64,000 nucleotides of DNA from Promethearchaeota archaeon (GCA_016933055.1 JAFGBS010000009.1:509590-573589); one strand, 5' to 3'. Shown: positions 9,208 through 18,413, counted from the first letter of the stretch. Notes: generated from the letters alone by a model not told the origin. Numbers and translations are program-made.

Positions 9208-10893
9208 TTAATCGACTTCAGGTTGGAAATCAGATAATTCCTTGGATGCATCTAATTCTTCTTCGTACTTTCTTTTGAGCCCCCACTTTCGCCTTCTTCT
9301 ATCCCGTTTAATCATTTTTTCCTCAATCCTTGTTTGAATATGCTCATGGGGTTCTAAATCGAATCGGGTGTATCCCTCTTTACCATGAAGCTTGTCTATA
9401 GTGTGTATATACATTAATGTGATATAGGACATATTCAAATCATTTAGAACTAATAAAGAACTCATAGAACCTACAATTCCAAATAAAATTGCACCTACGA
9501 TAACCAATGGAGTTTTATTAATATCTGCAAAATACCCAATAATCCATGCAATCGTACCTCCTAATAATGCGCTCAAACCGATAGAAGCAAATTTGATAAA
9601 TTTAAACAATTTGTTCACGTTGGATTGCTTAATATACAAATCGGGTATGTTTTGTATCACTGTGTGGAGTGAACGAGGTAAAGCAAGGAAGAAAGGTTTG
9701 TCCTCAATGGAGATTGCCGGAAGTGTAAAATAGTTCATCGCTAACCATATTCTTTTATAGAGTGGGACTTCCTTTCGGAATTGTTTTCTCCATCGTAACC
9801 GTGCCAGCAAACCAAATCTAATCCCCTTAACACCTTTACGTGCTGCACGCTTAGCTTTACGTTTCTGGCGTGCGAAGGGTTCTAGTGCCATAGGGTTCTC
9901 GGGAAGTAAATCAAATGACGTTTTTAGGGATTCGAATAAATTTTTGGGTTCAATTTCTTTCTTAAGTAATTTTCGCACAAATTTTATAGAATGGATAATT
10001 GTCGATGTGAATGCATATGTCATCACAGCCCACCAACGTCTGCGAGCAATTCCCCATGCATGCCACCAAGATAAATTTCCGCCACGATACCAATGATGAA
10101 CCATATTTATTTTCATTGTTAAGGTCACAAAGATCACAATATATACCAGAAACACGAATGCAACTGAATATCCAATATATGCCCATGTTTCCGTAATCTC
10201 GATACTTTTTCCATAAAACTCAATAGTAGTTCCGTCAAAACTGTCTAAGCCTAAGAAGGTATTGGCCGTGAACACGAAATGGAAGAATAATAAGGTAAAT
10301 ATCCAGAATGTTTGTACAAATTGAGGTACTAACAGTTTTCTTTCTTGCCAGACGACCAAACAACTCATTTTCGTATATTCCACAGCAAGTGCAAATTTTT
10401 TGTGCCAGATCGTCATAATAACGATTTGGAGAACTAACGGGACTAGAAATATCCACCGTAACCACCAAGGATAATCAGGAAAATTTGAGGGAGATAAATA
10501 ATAAAAAATAAGCCCAAACATTATCATTTGGAGGATAGCAGTACCATACATGAACCACGCGGCCCATTTACTGAAGAATCGAACTATTAGATAATTTACT
10601 CCCAATGTGAGGATGTATACTGCAATAAACGCAACTGCAACCTGCCAGGCATTCCCTAAAACAAGATCTGCGACACCCTGGGGGATCAATCCGCTTATTG
10701 CTTCATATTGAGTCTGGATGTATTTGATAAAATCTACCAATCGTACAACTCCCCATGCATAATAACCTCCAAATACGAGGATTAGGATGATCTCCCCCAA
10801 CACATCAAAAAATCCATGCCCAGCATATCGATACGATTTCAAATCAAACGTACCATCTTCTAAATAAAATTGTTTGTAATTTGAAAAAAACAT
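9208..10893 (-). CDS. Polytopic membrane protein with basic cytosolic loop
   Basis: The 561-residue protein has membrane segments at about 30-52, 82-104, 110-133, 144-162, 192-212, 238-262 and two more near 430-490. Between the two halves lies a strongly basic loop (RQKRKAKRAARKG near 350), and the C-terminus is charged. The pattern of a Trp-rich WHAWGIARRRWW segment and a long loop reminds me of bacterial DUF6159/YciC-type membrane proteins, but the match is weak. It is monocistronic by position. No catalytic motif is visible, so I assign no function. Confidence 0.7.
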   Translation of the reverse strand: MFFSNYKQFYLEDGTFDLKSYRYAGHGFFDVLGEIILILVFGGYYAWGVVRLVDFIKYIQTQYEAISGLIPQGVADLVLGNAWQVAVAFIAVYILTLGVNYLIVRFFSKWAAWFMYGTAILQMIMFGLIFYYLSPSNFPDYPWWLRWIFLVPLVLQIVIMTIWHKKFALAVEYTKMSCLVVWQERKLLVPQFVQTFWIFTLLFFHFVFTANTFLGLDSFDGTTIEFYGKSIEITETWAYIGYSVAFVFLVYIVIFVTLTMKINMVHHWYRGGNLSWWHAWGIARRRWWAVMTYAFTSTIIHSIKFVRKLLKKEIEPKNLFESLKTSFDLLPENPMALEPFARQKRKAKRAARKGVKGIRFGLLARLRWRKQFRKEVPLYKRIWLAMNYFTLPAISIEDKPFFLALPRSLHTVIQNIPDLYIKQSNVNKLFKFIKFASIGLSALLGGTIAWIIGYFADINKTPLVIVGAILFGIVGSMSSLLVLNDLNMSYITLMYIHTIDKLHGKEGYTRFDLEPHEHIQTRIEEKMIKRDRRRRKWGLKRKYEEELDASKELSDFQPEVD

Positions 10894-11056
10894 AGTTTTT
10901 CAACCTTTTTTTTTTGTAAGAATAAAGCGAAAGTTAGGGGTAAAAATATATGGTTAGATTTGAAGAAAACCTATCGCAAGGGAATTTATGTAATTCATAA
11001 AATCCTCTTGTCAGATCATCTGAATAGTAAATTTATATAGAAAAAAAGATTTAAAC

Positions 11057-11311
11057 TCAGTTTCCACCTGCTTGAGTTGCCATAACGGTGATTATGTCTT
11101 TTTTTGGATGGATACCGACTTTATTGAACTTAATATTGTCCGGGAGAACCTTTCCTTTATAGATGAACTGGATTGCTAGGATAGGATTCAATTTATATTC
11201 TTGTTGAACTGCTTTCTTAATTTCTCCAATTGGTTTCTCAGGATCGAGTTCTATCATTTTCATAGCCTGATCAGGTGGAACACCTGTAAGCCGAAATCGG
11301 AATTGTGCCAT
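11057..11311 (-). CDS. Ubiquitin-like beta-grasp protein ending Gly-Gly-Asn
   Basis: This 84-residue protein fits a ubiquitin fold: two beta strands, a central helix (KPIGEIKKAVQQEYKLNP, with the Pro as in ubiquitin), the FIYKGKVLPDN turn that corresponds to ubiquitin's IFAGKQLEDG, and a last strand before Gly82-Gly83. One residue, Asn84, follows the diglycine, as in precursors that need trimming by a protease. Ubiquitin-like proteins are joined to targets through the exposed diglycine. The gene lies 96 bases after an Lrp-type domain gene in a minus-strand run with a small GTPase. No E2 or JAMM protease is seen in the window. The alternative is a sulfur-carrier protein (SAMP/Urm1 type). Confidence 0.75.
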   Translation of the reverse strand: MAQFRFRLTGVPPDQAMKMIELDPEKPIGEIKKAVQQEYKLNPILAIQFIYKGKVLPDNIKFNKVGIHPKKDIITVMATQAGGN

Positions 11312-11407
11312 ATTTTTTACCTTTTTTAATTTTTAACCTTATATTTCACACTTTTATTTTTTTTAAGATTGTATATAATAGTTAGTTTTATGTTCGTAAT
11401 AATGTAT

Positions 11408-11692
11408 TCATTGATTAGTCAAATATTGGGTGGTGATAAGCGTGCTGGTCTTATTTACTCCTTCGATTTTACGCATTCTCATTACTAATCTAGTTAATTC
11501 TGGGAGAGAATTTACCTTTATCTTAACTAAAATGTCCCACTCCCCATATATCAAATAGGTTTCAAGTACTTCTCTCATTTCCTTAAGTTCCCGTATTAAC
11601 TGTTCCGTTTGATCCGAGGATGTAAGCAACAATAAAAATGCAACCACATCCTCATCATGCTTTATGTTCGGTTGTTCCATTTTTTCACCCAA
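11408..11692 (-). CDS. Stand-alone Lrp/AsnC ligand-binding (RAM) domain protein
   Basis: The 94-residue protein matches the RAM effector domain of Lrp/AsnC regulators without a DNA-binding part: AFLLLLTSSDQTEQLIREL, then a YLIYGEWDILVKIKV strand-turn-strand and a final hydrophobic strand (TSTLITTQYL). RAM domains form dimers and octamers and often bind amino acids. It follows the V4R gene by 49 bases on the same strand, so it may belong to the small-GTPase transcription unit. Lacking a helix-turn-helix, it cannot act on DNA alone. Confidence 0.8.
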   Translation of the reverse strand: MGEKMEQPNIKHDEDVVAFLLLLTSSDQTEQLIRELKEMREVLETYLIYGEWDILVKIKVNSLPELTRLVMRMRKIEGVNKTSTLITTQYLTNQ

Positions 11693-11741
11693 TGAGGTAA
11701 GATGATGCCTTTTGTATTTTATTTCTAACTAATTTTGCATT

Positions 11742-12233
11742 TTAATCTGACGGTATTACGATCATGAATTGGCAATGGGATGTTCTTCCTTGAAGTCTGC
11801 ATTCTAATTCTTGAGCAAAACACCGTTTATTCGAAATATGTTCTACTATTCCTGCAAATACCCCAGCTTCAAAGGAACAAAATGAATTATCTGATGGAAT
11901 CGAAGTAGGGAGATCTTTACAAGAATTACATTCAGCTAAATGAAACGTAATATGCCCCACATCTTTTTCATCAATTACGATTTGTCCTAAATGGTATTGT
12001 TTCGTAACTTCTATGAATTTAGCAATAATCTGATCAATATCTGTAATAGGACCGTTCCTAATTTCAATTTTTGACCCTAGTTCATGTCCTACATAATAAA
12101 ATATAGCAGATAGTTGTTCCCCCAAAGCAAATAATGCTCCTACCTTCAAATTACCAATATCTTCCCCTTGTAATAGGCGCATTTTCATTTTTCGCAACAT
12201 TTCTTCCAGTAATTTTCTGTCCATTCTATTCAC
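11742..12233 (-). CDS. V4R-domain protein (Bet3/TRAPP-related fold)
   Basis: The 163-residue protein shows the V4R pattern: the CSFEAGVFAGIVEH segment (Cys119) and the C-terminal C-x6-C-x8-C block (Cys138, Cys145, Cys154, ending SHCQFMIVI). Cys102 and Cys105 form an additional pair. V4R domains bind small hydrophobic or metal ligands in bacteria and archaea and share their fold with Bet3-family subunits of TRAPP, a Rab GTPase activator in eukaryotes. The start lies three bases after the thioredoxin-like gene's stop, and that gene follows a Rab-type GTPase by ten bases. This strongly suggests one operon. A role in controlling the GTPase is inference. Confidence 0.75.
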   Translation of the reverse strand: MNRMDRKLLEEMLRKMKMRLLQGEDIGNLKVGALFALGEQLSAIFYYVGHELGSKIEIRNGPITDIDQIIAKFIEVTKQYHLGQIVIDEKDVGHITFHLAECNSCKDLPTSIPSDNSFCSFEAGVFAGIVEHISNKRCFAQELECRLQGRTSHCQFMIVIPSD

Positions 12234-12236
12234 CTT

Positions 12237-12545
12237 TTAAGGTTCTTCTTCTTCTTCTAAGCTTACCGAGGAAAGGAATCCTTGAAGAATAGTATCAACA
12301 ATATCTTGTTCATCCATAATATGAGTAAGGCGTTTATTTCCTACAATGATTGAAGGAACACTAAGAATATTATTCTTCCTAGCAAGTTCCATTTCATCAG
12401 TGAGAGAAACATCGATTTTTTGTATAAATAATTGGTTCCCAAATAGGGAAAGATTAATTCTAGCTAGCATCCTCTCCACATTTTTACATGGCGCGCAATA
12501 TTTCGATGTATAAAACTGGATCACTGGATACAATACTTCAATCAC
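12237..12545 (-). CDS. Thioredoxin/glutaredoxin-like protein
   Basis: The 102-residue protein has a thioredoxin fold: strand IQFYTSKYCAPC with the redox pair Cys17 and Cys20, strand QKIDVS, the cis-Pro segment ILSVPSIIVGNK, and a final helix. An acidic tail follows. Such proteins reduce disulfides or pass electrons to a partner. It is sandwiched between the GTPase gene (10 bases upstream) and the V4R gene (3 bases downstream). The Cys-rich V4R protein is therefore a plausible substrate, which is inference. Confidence 0.85.
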   Translation of the reverse strand: MIEVLYPVIQFYTSKYCAPCKNVERMLARINLSLFGNQLFIQKIDVSLTDEMELARKNNILSVPSIIVGNKRLTHIMDEQDIVDTILQGFLSSVSLEEEEEP

Positions 12546-12555
12546 TAATATTCTT

Positions 12556-13149
12556 CTATAATTTTTTCGTCGAGATTTTTAAGGGATTGTTATCTTGAGA
12601 ACGTTCGATTTCTAGATTTACGAGATGATGAATAATAGCATCAAATGCCTCATGCACATGTTCGCCAGTTTTTGCAGAAGTTTTATAGAACTTGTAGAAT
12701 TTATCGATTTCAATTTTCTCTTTAATTTTGGAATCGTCAATCCTGGTTTGATCATCAATCAAATCTTGTTTATTGCCGAATAATATGGTAGGAATCACTC
12801 CTACATGACGGCGTAATTCATTATACCACGTCATTACATTTTCAAGTGTATCATCTCGGGTCAGATCAAACACAACAATTGCTCCACGGGCGCCATGGTA
12901 GAATTTGGGACGCATAAATTCAAAATCATCTTGACCCGCAATATCCCAAAAAAGCAAGCGGACTCGAATTTCCTCATTATCGCCTAAAATTTTCTGATAT
13001 CGACTGAATTGGGCACCCACCGTTTTAATGTATTCTTGATTAAAGGAACCTGCAGTATATTTTTTGATCAGACTAGTTTTTCCTACACTTGCATCGCCTA
13101 TTACCACGATTTTATGGACATAGTCCTTATCAAAACCTCTGGAACTCAT
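12556..13149 (-). CDS. Small GTPase of the Ras/Rab type
   Basis: The 197-residue protein has every Ras-superfamily motif: G1 GDASVGKT (18-25), a G2 Thr at 43, G3 WDIAGQ (68-73, with the catalytic Gln73), G4 NKQD (126-129) and G5 TSAK (157-160). The WDIAGQ form and the length resemble eukaryotic Rab/Ras more than bacterial MglA. No Cys occurs near the C-terminus, so prenylation is unlikely. It heads the minus-strand run GTPase - thioredoxin-like - V4R - RAM. Such GTPases are abundant in Asgard archaea. Which process it controls is not shown. Confidence 0.93.
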   Translation of the reverse strand: MSSRGFDKDYVHKIVVIGDASVGKTSLIKKYTAGSFNQEYIKTVGAQFSRYQKILGDNEEIRVRLLFWDIAGQDDFEFMRPKFYHGARGAIVVFDLTRDDTLENVMTWYNELRRHVGVIPTILFGNKQDLIDDQTRIDDSKIKEKIEIDKFYKFYKTSAKTGEHVHEAFDAIIHHLVNLEIERSQDNNPLKISTKKL

Positions 13150-13304
13150 TCTTACTCAACTCACCATCATGTATGAATCATGATTTATGATGTCATGGGA
13201 TTTTCTTTTTCGGAGTTTTTTATCCGAAAGATTTAGCTCTATCATATGTTTTGTGAAAGTACCCAAAATATGTATTCATTTGGGTACTGATAAATTTAAA
13301 ATTA

Positions 13305-13793
13305 TTAAGTTTTAAATTTCGTGAAGGATCTCCAAATCCGCCAGAATATAAAATAAACAATGAAGAATAGGATAGCAGCGACACTAGAAGTATAAATTCC
13401 AATAAATGGATCCCAAACTATGCCTATCAACCCACCTGTTACATATCCAATTACGTATGCGTATCCCCGTGTTCGTTTCATATTTGAGAATATTATAGCA
13501 GGGATTAGAAATAGGAATGGTACAATAAAGAAACTCCAGATTCCAATGGTTGAATCCCCTGCCTGAACGGCACTTGGGTCCCAAAAACAACTGTCACAAC
13601 TCTCATAACCTGTACAGAAATACATATACCAAGAAATCCATACGTTAAATACGGAAAGTACTATCCCAATAAGTATATATCCCCACCAATCATAATGATA
13701 CGTGGGTTTCATTTTCTTGTCTTGTTCACGGGGATTAATTTCTGAATCTGAGTGGTCGGAATCATTTGGGGGGGGAAAAGGGTTTTCACTCAT
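13305..13793 (-). CDS. Small four-helix membrane protein
   Basis: The 162-residue protein has a polar, Pro/Asp-rich N-terminus (1-33) and four membrane segments at about 36-56, 84-104, 112-130 and 136-152. An extracytosolic loop contains the CTGYESCDSC cluster of cysteines, which could form disulfides or bind metal. I do not recognise the family. It is divergent from the dehydrogenase gene to its right. Confidence 0.6.
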   Translation of the reverse strand: MSENPFPPPNDSDHSDSEINPREQDKKMKPTYHYDWWGYILIGIVLSVFNVWISWYMYFCTGYESCDSCFWDPSAVQAGDSTIGIWSFFIVPFLFLIPAIIFSNMKRTRGYAYVIGYVTGGLIGIVWDPFIGIYTSSVAAILFFIVYFIFWRIWRSFTKFKT

Positions 13794-13889
13794 CGAAGTA
13801 ACCTCTAAACAGAATAATCCCGGTTACTTTTTGAACTTATCCCTTCTCTCATTAATATATTTTTTAATCTGGTTGCGTTACAAGAACTT

Positions 13890-15023
13890 ATGCCAAAAAT
13901 GAAATGCTACTTAACTACTCCTGTTTTTCGGGAAATTGCAAATCACCCTAAAGTGTCTATGAAAAAAAAGGAAAGAATTTTAGAATTGTGGAATAGGTTA
14001 GAAGAAGCTACTAATCTTAAAGTTTCGGACAAGAGATTTCCCTCCAATTGTGATATAGAAGAAACTATACGAAATTGGGGAGCGCATATAATTGGATGCC
14101 ACTTAAGTCATCCGATAAGTTCTGAAATGCTCAAAGATTCAAATGTGATCGCTGTATGCACAAGTACTGCTGGTTATAATCATATAGCACAAGAACCTGG
14201 AATTCTTATAACTCATACGCCTGGTGTATTGCATCACACTGTCGCAGATTTTACTATTTCTGTAATTCTGGCGAACCTTCGTAACATTGTAGAATTGCAT
14301 AATTATGTGTGGAATGGTGACTGGCAAGCAGGCCAAAAATGGGATTTGGATGAAAATATCAACCAAACTATTGAAAATCTTACGTTAGGGATAGTTGGGT
14401 TAGGTGAAATAGGAAAAGAACTAGTCAAACGATTGTATCCGTGGGGAATTAAAATCGTATATAATGATATACAACCACAAGAAGAAATTGAAAAAAAATA
14501 TTCAAGAATTCAATTCTATGACTCGTTAGAAGCTCTTTTTGCTCAATCGGATATCGTTTCCTTACATGTTCCGTTAATGAAGTCCACATATCATCTAGTT
14601 GGAGAGGAATTGCTAAAGAAAATGAAAAAAGGTGCATTACTAGTGAATACAGCACGTGGACCAATTGTGGATTTTCAAGCCCTACTTAAGTTACTCGAAA
14701 ATAAAGAAATTGAAATTAATCTATCCTTTGATGTGTATGAACAAGAACCAATTGATGACTCTACATTAGAGCGATTCAAAAACGTAGTTACGCAAAATCC
14801 TTTTCTTCGATTTATCTTCATCCCACACAATGCATCCGCAGATTCAGAAACAAGAGCTAAAATGGCGATTATGATACTGGAAGACATGATTAGCATTGCT
14901 GAATCCAATTCTGGTGAAGATTTATCCTCAATTCGGTTAATACCTGAACAAAGAAAGCTTCGAGATGAAAAGAAATATTACAATTTCAAGATAAATAATA
15001 TGTGGGGAAATAAGAAAAATTAG
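13890..15023 (+). CDS. D-2-hydroxyacid dehydrogenase (NAD-dependent)
   Basis: This enzyme family oxidises D-2-hydroxyacids or reduces 2-oxoacids such as glyoxylate, hydroxypyruvate or phosphoglycerate. Visible are the Rossmann motif GIVGLGEIGKELVKR, the NTARGPIVDFQALL block with the substrate-binding Arg, the YEQEP block with Glu, and the catalytic His in IPHNAS. At 377 residues it carries a C-terminal extension of about 40 residues over the usual 320-335. There is no ACT domain, so a classical serA is unlikely. Substrate specificity is open. Confidence 0.85.
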   Translation: MPKMKCYLTTPVFREIANHPKVSMKKKERILELWNRLEEATNLKVSDKRFPSNCDIEETIRNWGAHIIGCHLSHPISSEMLKDSNVIAVCTSTAGYNHIAQEPGILITHTPGVLHHTVADFTISVILANLRNIVELHNYVWNGDWQAGQKWDLDENINQTIENLTLGIVGLGEIGKELVKRLYPWGIKIVYNDIQPQEEIEKKYSRIQFYDSLEALFAQSDIVSLHVPLMKSTYHLVGEELLKKMKKGALLVNTARGPIVDFQALLKLLENKEIEINLSFDVYEQEPIDDSTLERFKNVVTQNPFLRFIFIPHNASADSETRAKMAIMILEDMISIAESNSGEDLSSIRLIPEQRKLRDEKKYYNFKINNMWGNKKN

Positions 15024-15195
15024 AAATTTTTCATAAACTTCATGTAATAATGAATAGTATCTTACCTAAACTTGTCATTAGAAATACTGACATAATTATT
15101 AGGAATATTCTCATAAACTAGATTTAAACCTAAAAATTTCGATAAAAGGAATTAACACATAGTATGTCAAATATAAGCACCCAGCGTGTGTAAAG

Positions 15196-16218
15196 ATGAG
15201 CATCCGATTCTATAATCCTCCACCAGTTCTTTTAGCAAAAGGAAATAAGGAAGGTGTAGATATTGGTGGAGCATTATCTATTATTGCCATGGATAAGGTA
15301 AATCATTTACACATTGTAGACAATATTTTCTCAGAACTTTCTTGGGGCAAATTTTGGGAAGATCCCGCACTTTCGGATCAAATTCAGGATTTTACGGTGA
15401 AACATGAAGACAATGAGGGATTATTCGATTCACAAAAATTAATTTTTCGATTGGTGAAGGCTTTTGAGAAAATTCGATCGAATGGCTGGATCTTTTATGG
15501 AATTGGGGATTTTGAATCCAATTCGTTCATGGATGCACTATGTATGGATCTAGATTATGGATATGTTCAACAATTGATGGAAGAGCATAAACGAGTTCGG
15601 GATCAACAAAAATTTCCAATCCTATTAGATGAAAACTTTACCGAGAAAAGTTATATCGCTACGAAATTTAACGGAAATGGGTATCAATATTTTCATTACT
15701 CAAATACTAATCCTCTTGAGAATGATCTTTATTCTGTTATTGAACGGATGAATGCTATGACTGGTTATGTTACAGGAATTATTTGTACTGCTCAAGGAGC
15801 GGCAAATTTTTATGTTATAAGTGAAACTATGAGATCTTTGAGACATAAAGCAGAGATACGTATGAATACCAACACCCTAGAGGAAGCCTTAGAACTTATC
15901 AGAAAAAATGTGATCTATCCTATCAGTTGGTTCCGAATAGATCTTAGTTTAAGTTCTTTGAAAACTCTTGAGCAATGGAAAGATATTAAAGACGATGAGC
16001 AGTTAAAATTTGCACTTCGAGCATATTTTGAATATGTAAAAACAGATTTGAAAGAAATTCATGATCTTAATAAACAACGAAAGCAAAATCAAGTAGAAAT
16101 GGAAGAAATCAATATTGCTGAATTATCGGAGGACCAAATTGATGATGATATCAGTAAAATTGAAGATCTTTTGAAAATGAGTGATCTAGGCTTATTTGAT
16201 AAGAAACCGGAAATTTGA
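15196..16218 (+). CDS. Unknown conserved-looking soluble protein
   Basis: The 340-residue soluble protein starts MSIRFYNPPPVLLAKGNKEG and has no membrane segment, Cys cluster or nucleotide-binding loop. The C-terminal 60 residues are highly charged and helical. Regular codon use and a clean start and stop support a real gene. A TATA-like AT-rich stretch lies upstream (15105-15130). I do not recognise the family and assign no function. Confidence 0.7.
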   Translation: MSIRFYNPPPVLLAKGNKEGVDIGGALSIIAMDKVNHLHIVDNIFSELSWGKFWEDPALSDQIQDFTVKHEDNEGLFDSQKLIFRLVKAFEKIRSNGWIFYGIGDFESNSFMDALCMDLDYGYVQQLMEEHKRVRDQQKFPILLDENFTEKSYIATKFNGNGYQYFHYSNTNPLENDLYSVIERMNAMTGYVTGIICTAQGAANFYVISETMRSLRHKAEIRMNTNTLEEALELIRKNVIYPISWFRIDLSLSSLKTLEQWKDIKDDEQLKFALRAYFEYVKTDLKEIHDLNKQRKQNQVEMEEINIAELSEDQIDDDISKIEDLLKMSDLGLFDKKPEI

Positions 16219-16236
16219 ACATCGGTACATTAATTA

Positions 16237-17442
16237 TCAGAGAAAAATAATTGCACAAATTCCTAGTGCCCCGAATATGGCTGTAATTATTGATGCCATT
16301 ATCGCATTTTTCAAAAAAACCCCCATATTAGGTTGGGATCCAAGAATTTGTTCGTAAATTTTCTTAATTTCCAAAAATCGTGTATTTGAGCTAAAATTAC
16401 AAAGTAACTTTTGCATTTGATTATAATCATACTCAGGAAAACAGTTCTTAATCATCCCCCAAATCGCAACAAATTTTGCAGCCGAAACACTCGTACCAGA
16501 AAATATACGGTAATGCGATCGGGCTGAAGCTTGATTACCTAATATTCCATGGAATGAAATAGCAGAATTCATATTTTCCCCCTTAATGTAATAATCTGGT
16601 TTTTTTATGTTCCGAGAGGAGAAAAACGAGATTTTATTTGAGGGACTTAAAGATCCAATACAATAGGATTTAGGAATTTCAGCACTAAATCCCAACGTAT
16701 TCTTTTCTGGTCCAAAATTCCCTGCTGGAATCACAATTGAGATTCCATTTTCCACGAATTTTCTACATGCTTGTGAGAGTACATCATCCCCATCCGAGGG
16801 AGTAGGAGAAGAACATCCAAACAATAGGATATCAAATCTCTTCCAATATATTTGTTCTAAACCAAAAAGAACATCGGATGCAAAAATTAAACCTGATTTT
16901 TTAACTATTTTTACATCAATGATTTCTGATTTGGGTAGATATTTTGCTACAATGCCTGCTATAAGAGTTCCATGACCAATAATGTCATCCCATGTTTCAT
17001 TAGTAATATCAATTTTGGATATTTTATTTCTTCGAAAGATCGGGTGATTTTGATCAATCCCCGTATCAATAAGCGCAATCTTTAGACCACTACCAAGTTT
17101 TTTTTTATTCTTGACCGTATGAATTCTAGTTGATTTTTCGAAATTTCCTTTCTCCTGTGAAACATGAGATAAGTAGCATCTATAATTAATATCAATGGTT
17201 TGAATTATATTTAGTGAAGATAAATATGTGATATCTGTTTTATCACATCTAACAAATAAAATTGGCAATATTGTAAATCGATAGAGTATTTTTATGCCAT
17301 TTTTTCGAATTTTTTGTTCTAATTCAAATTTGGTTAAATTTTCAGTTAGTTCAAAAACGAGAAAAAGTTCGATTTGTTTTATATCTTCATTCTGTTCTAA
17401 ATATTCGATTAAACCTGAAGTAAAGTGATTGCTATGTAACAC
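16237..17442 (-). CDS. Subtilisin-like serine protease with C-terminal membrane anchor
   Basis: The S8 catalytic triad is visible: Asp in LKIALIDTGIDQNHP, His in GHGTLIAGIVA, and Ser in FSGTSVSAAKF, with the oxyanion Asn in IPAGNFGPE. The first 100 residues look like an I9-type propeptide and no signal peptide is seen. The last 24 residues (AIMASIITAIFGALGICAII) form one membrane segment, so the enzyme is probably tail-anchored. The start is GTG 17442, six bases after the stop of the ADTH synthase gene, so the two are likely cotranscribed. Without a signal peptide the side of the membrane is uncertain. Confidence 0.87.
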   Translation of the reverse strand: MLHSNHFTSGLIEYLEQNEDIKQIELFLVFELTENLTKFELEQKIRKNGIKILYRFTILPILFVRCDKTDITYLSSLNIIQTIDINYRCYLSHVSQEKGNFEKSTRIHTVKNKKKLGSGLKIALIDTGIDQNHPIFRRNKISKIDITNETWDDIIGHGTLIAGIVAKYLPKSEIIDVKIVKKSGLIFASDVLFGLEQIYWKRFDILLFGCSSPTPSDGDDVLSQACRKFVENGISIVIPAGNFGPEKNTLGFSAEIPKSYCIGSLSPSNKISFFSSRNIKKPDYYIKGENMNSAISFHGILGNQASARSHYRIFSGTSVSAAKFVAIWGMIKNCFPEYDYNQMQKLLCNFSSNTRFLEIKKIYEQILGSQPNMGVFLKNAIMASIITAIFGALGICAIIFL

Positions 17443-17448
17443 ATCTAT

Positions 17449-18282
17449 TCACTTCATTTTGATTGCGGGAGGATGGAATTTCTTGAGAACTTCTTCTACA
17501 CTTAATCCCTTATGGACAATACTGCTAATGATTTGTGTAGAACGCTTAGGATTTGTAGATCCAAAAATATTCCGGCCCACCGCGGCTCCTCGAGCTCCTG
17601 CTGCCATAGCATCGGAGATCATGCGGTAAAAATCTATTGAATCCTTTTGTTTGGGACCTCCCGCTACCACAATAGGAATGGGGGTAATTTCACAAATTGT
17701 TTTGAAGGAGTCAATATCTCCTGTATAGTTAGTTTTGATGATATCGGCTCCTAATTCAACACCAATTCTTACACAATGGGAGATGAGTCCTGGATCATAT
17801 TCAGATTTTACGTTAGGGCCTCGTGGATATATCATAGTTAGTAATGGAACTCCCCAGTTCATACAATCTTCACTTACTTCTCCCAATAGTTCCAACATTT
17901 CTCCATCTCCATCATCGCCGATATTCACATGCATAGAGACTGCATCAGCACCGTATTGGAGGGCTTCTGAAACAGAACATACGGGGATTTTCAAATTTGG
18001 ATTAGGGCTAAAATTGGGAGAACCATTCAAGTGTATGATAAGTCCTAATCCTTGCTGAAAGGGCTTTAGTTCATAAGTATTGGTAAATAATACATTTTTA
18101 GCGTTACCTTTATGGAGTATAACTGCATCAGCACCACCACTCCCTACCTTAGTAATAAGATCTCCGACGTTATCAAGCCCTGGAAGAACACCGTAAGTTA
18201 TTCCGTGATCTATCGTAAAAAACAAGAAATTTTCAGATAGATTGTTACCTATCCTTTTTAACCGTAATTTTTTTCCGTACAT
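17449..18282 (-). CDS. ADTH synthase / class I aldolase family (archaeal aromatic pathway)
   Basis: The sequence resembles methanococcal 2-amino-3,7-dideoxy-D-threo-hept-6-ulosonate synthase (MJ0400) along its length as I recall it. Matching features are the DHG near the N-terminus, VILHKGNAKN, VSMHVNIGDD, MIYPRGP, the Schiff-base Lys region GADIIKTNYTGDID, VVAGGPKQ and AVGRNIFG. The enzyme starts the archaeal route to 3-dehydroquinate. A fructose-bisphosphate aldolase role is the alternative. The frame is open from TTG 18315, but I prefer ATG 18282 because the protein then starts like its relatives and a TATA-like box (about 18322-18330) sits at the right distance. Confidence 0.8.
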   Translation of the reverse strand: MYGKKLRLKRIGNNLSENFLFFTIDHGITYGVLPGLDNVGDLITKVGSGGADAVILHKGNAKNVLFTNTYELKPFQQGLGLIIHLNGSPNFSPNPNLKIPVCSVSEALQYGADAVSMHVNIGDDGDGEMLELLGEVSEDCMNWGVPLLTMIYPRGPNVKSEYDPGLISHCVRIGVELGADIIKTNYTGDIDSFKTICEITPIPIVVAGGPKQKDSIDFYRMISDAMAAGARGAAVGRNIFGSTNPKRSTQIISSIVHKGLSVEEVLKKFHPPAIKMK

Positions 18283-18413
18283 GTGTAACCCTTTAGAATA
18301 GGTATGTCTCTTCAATATAAAATATTCCTTCGTTTCAAACTGAATAGTTTAAATAATTAAAAAGTTTACTCCGATTATCGTAATATATTCCTATATTCAG
18401 AATATTGAGCAGA

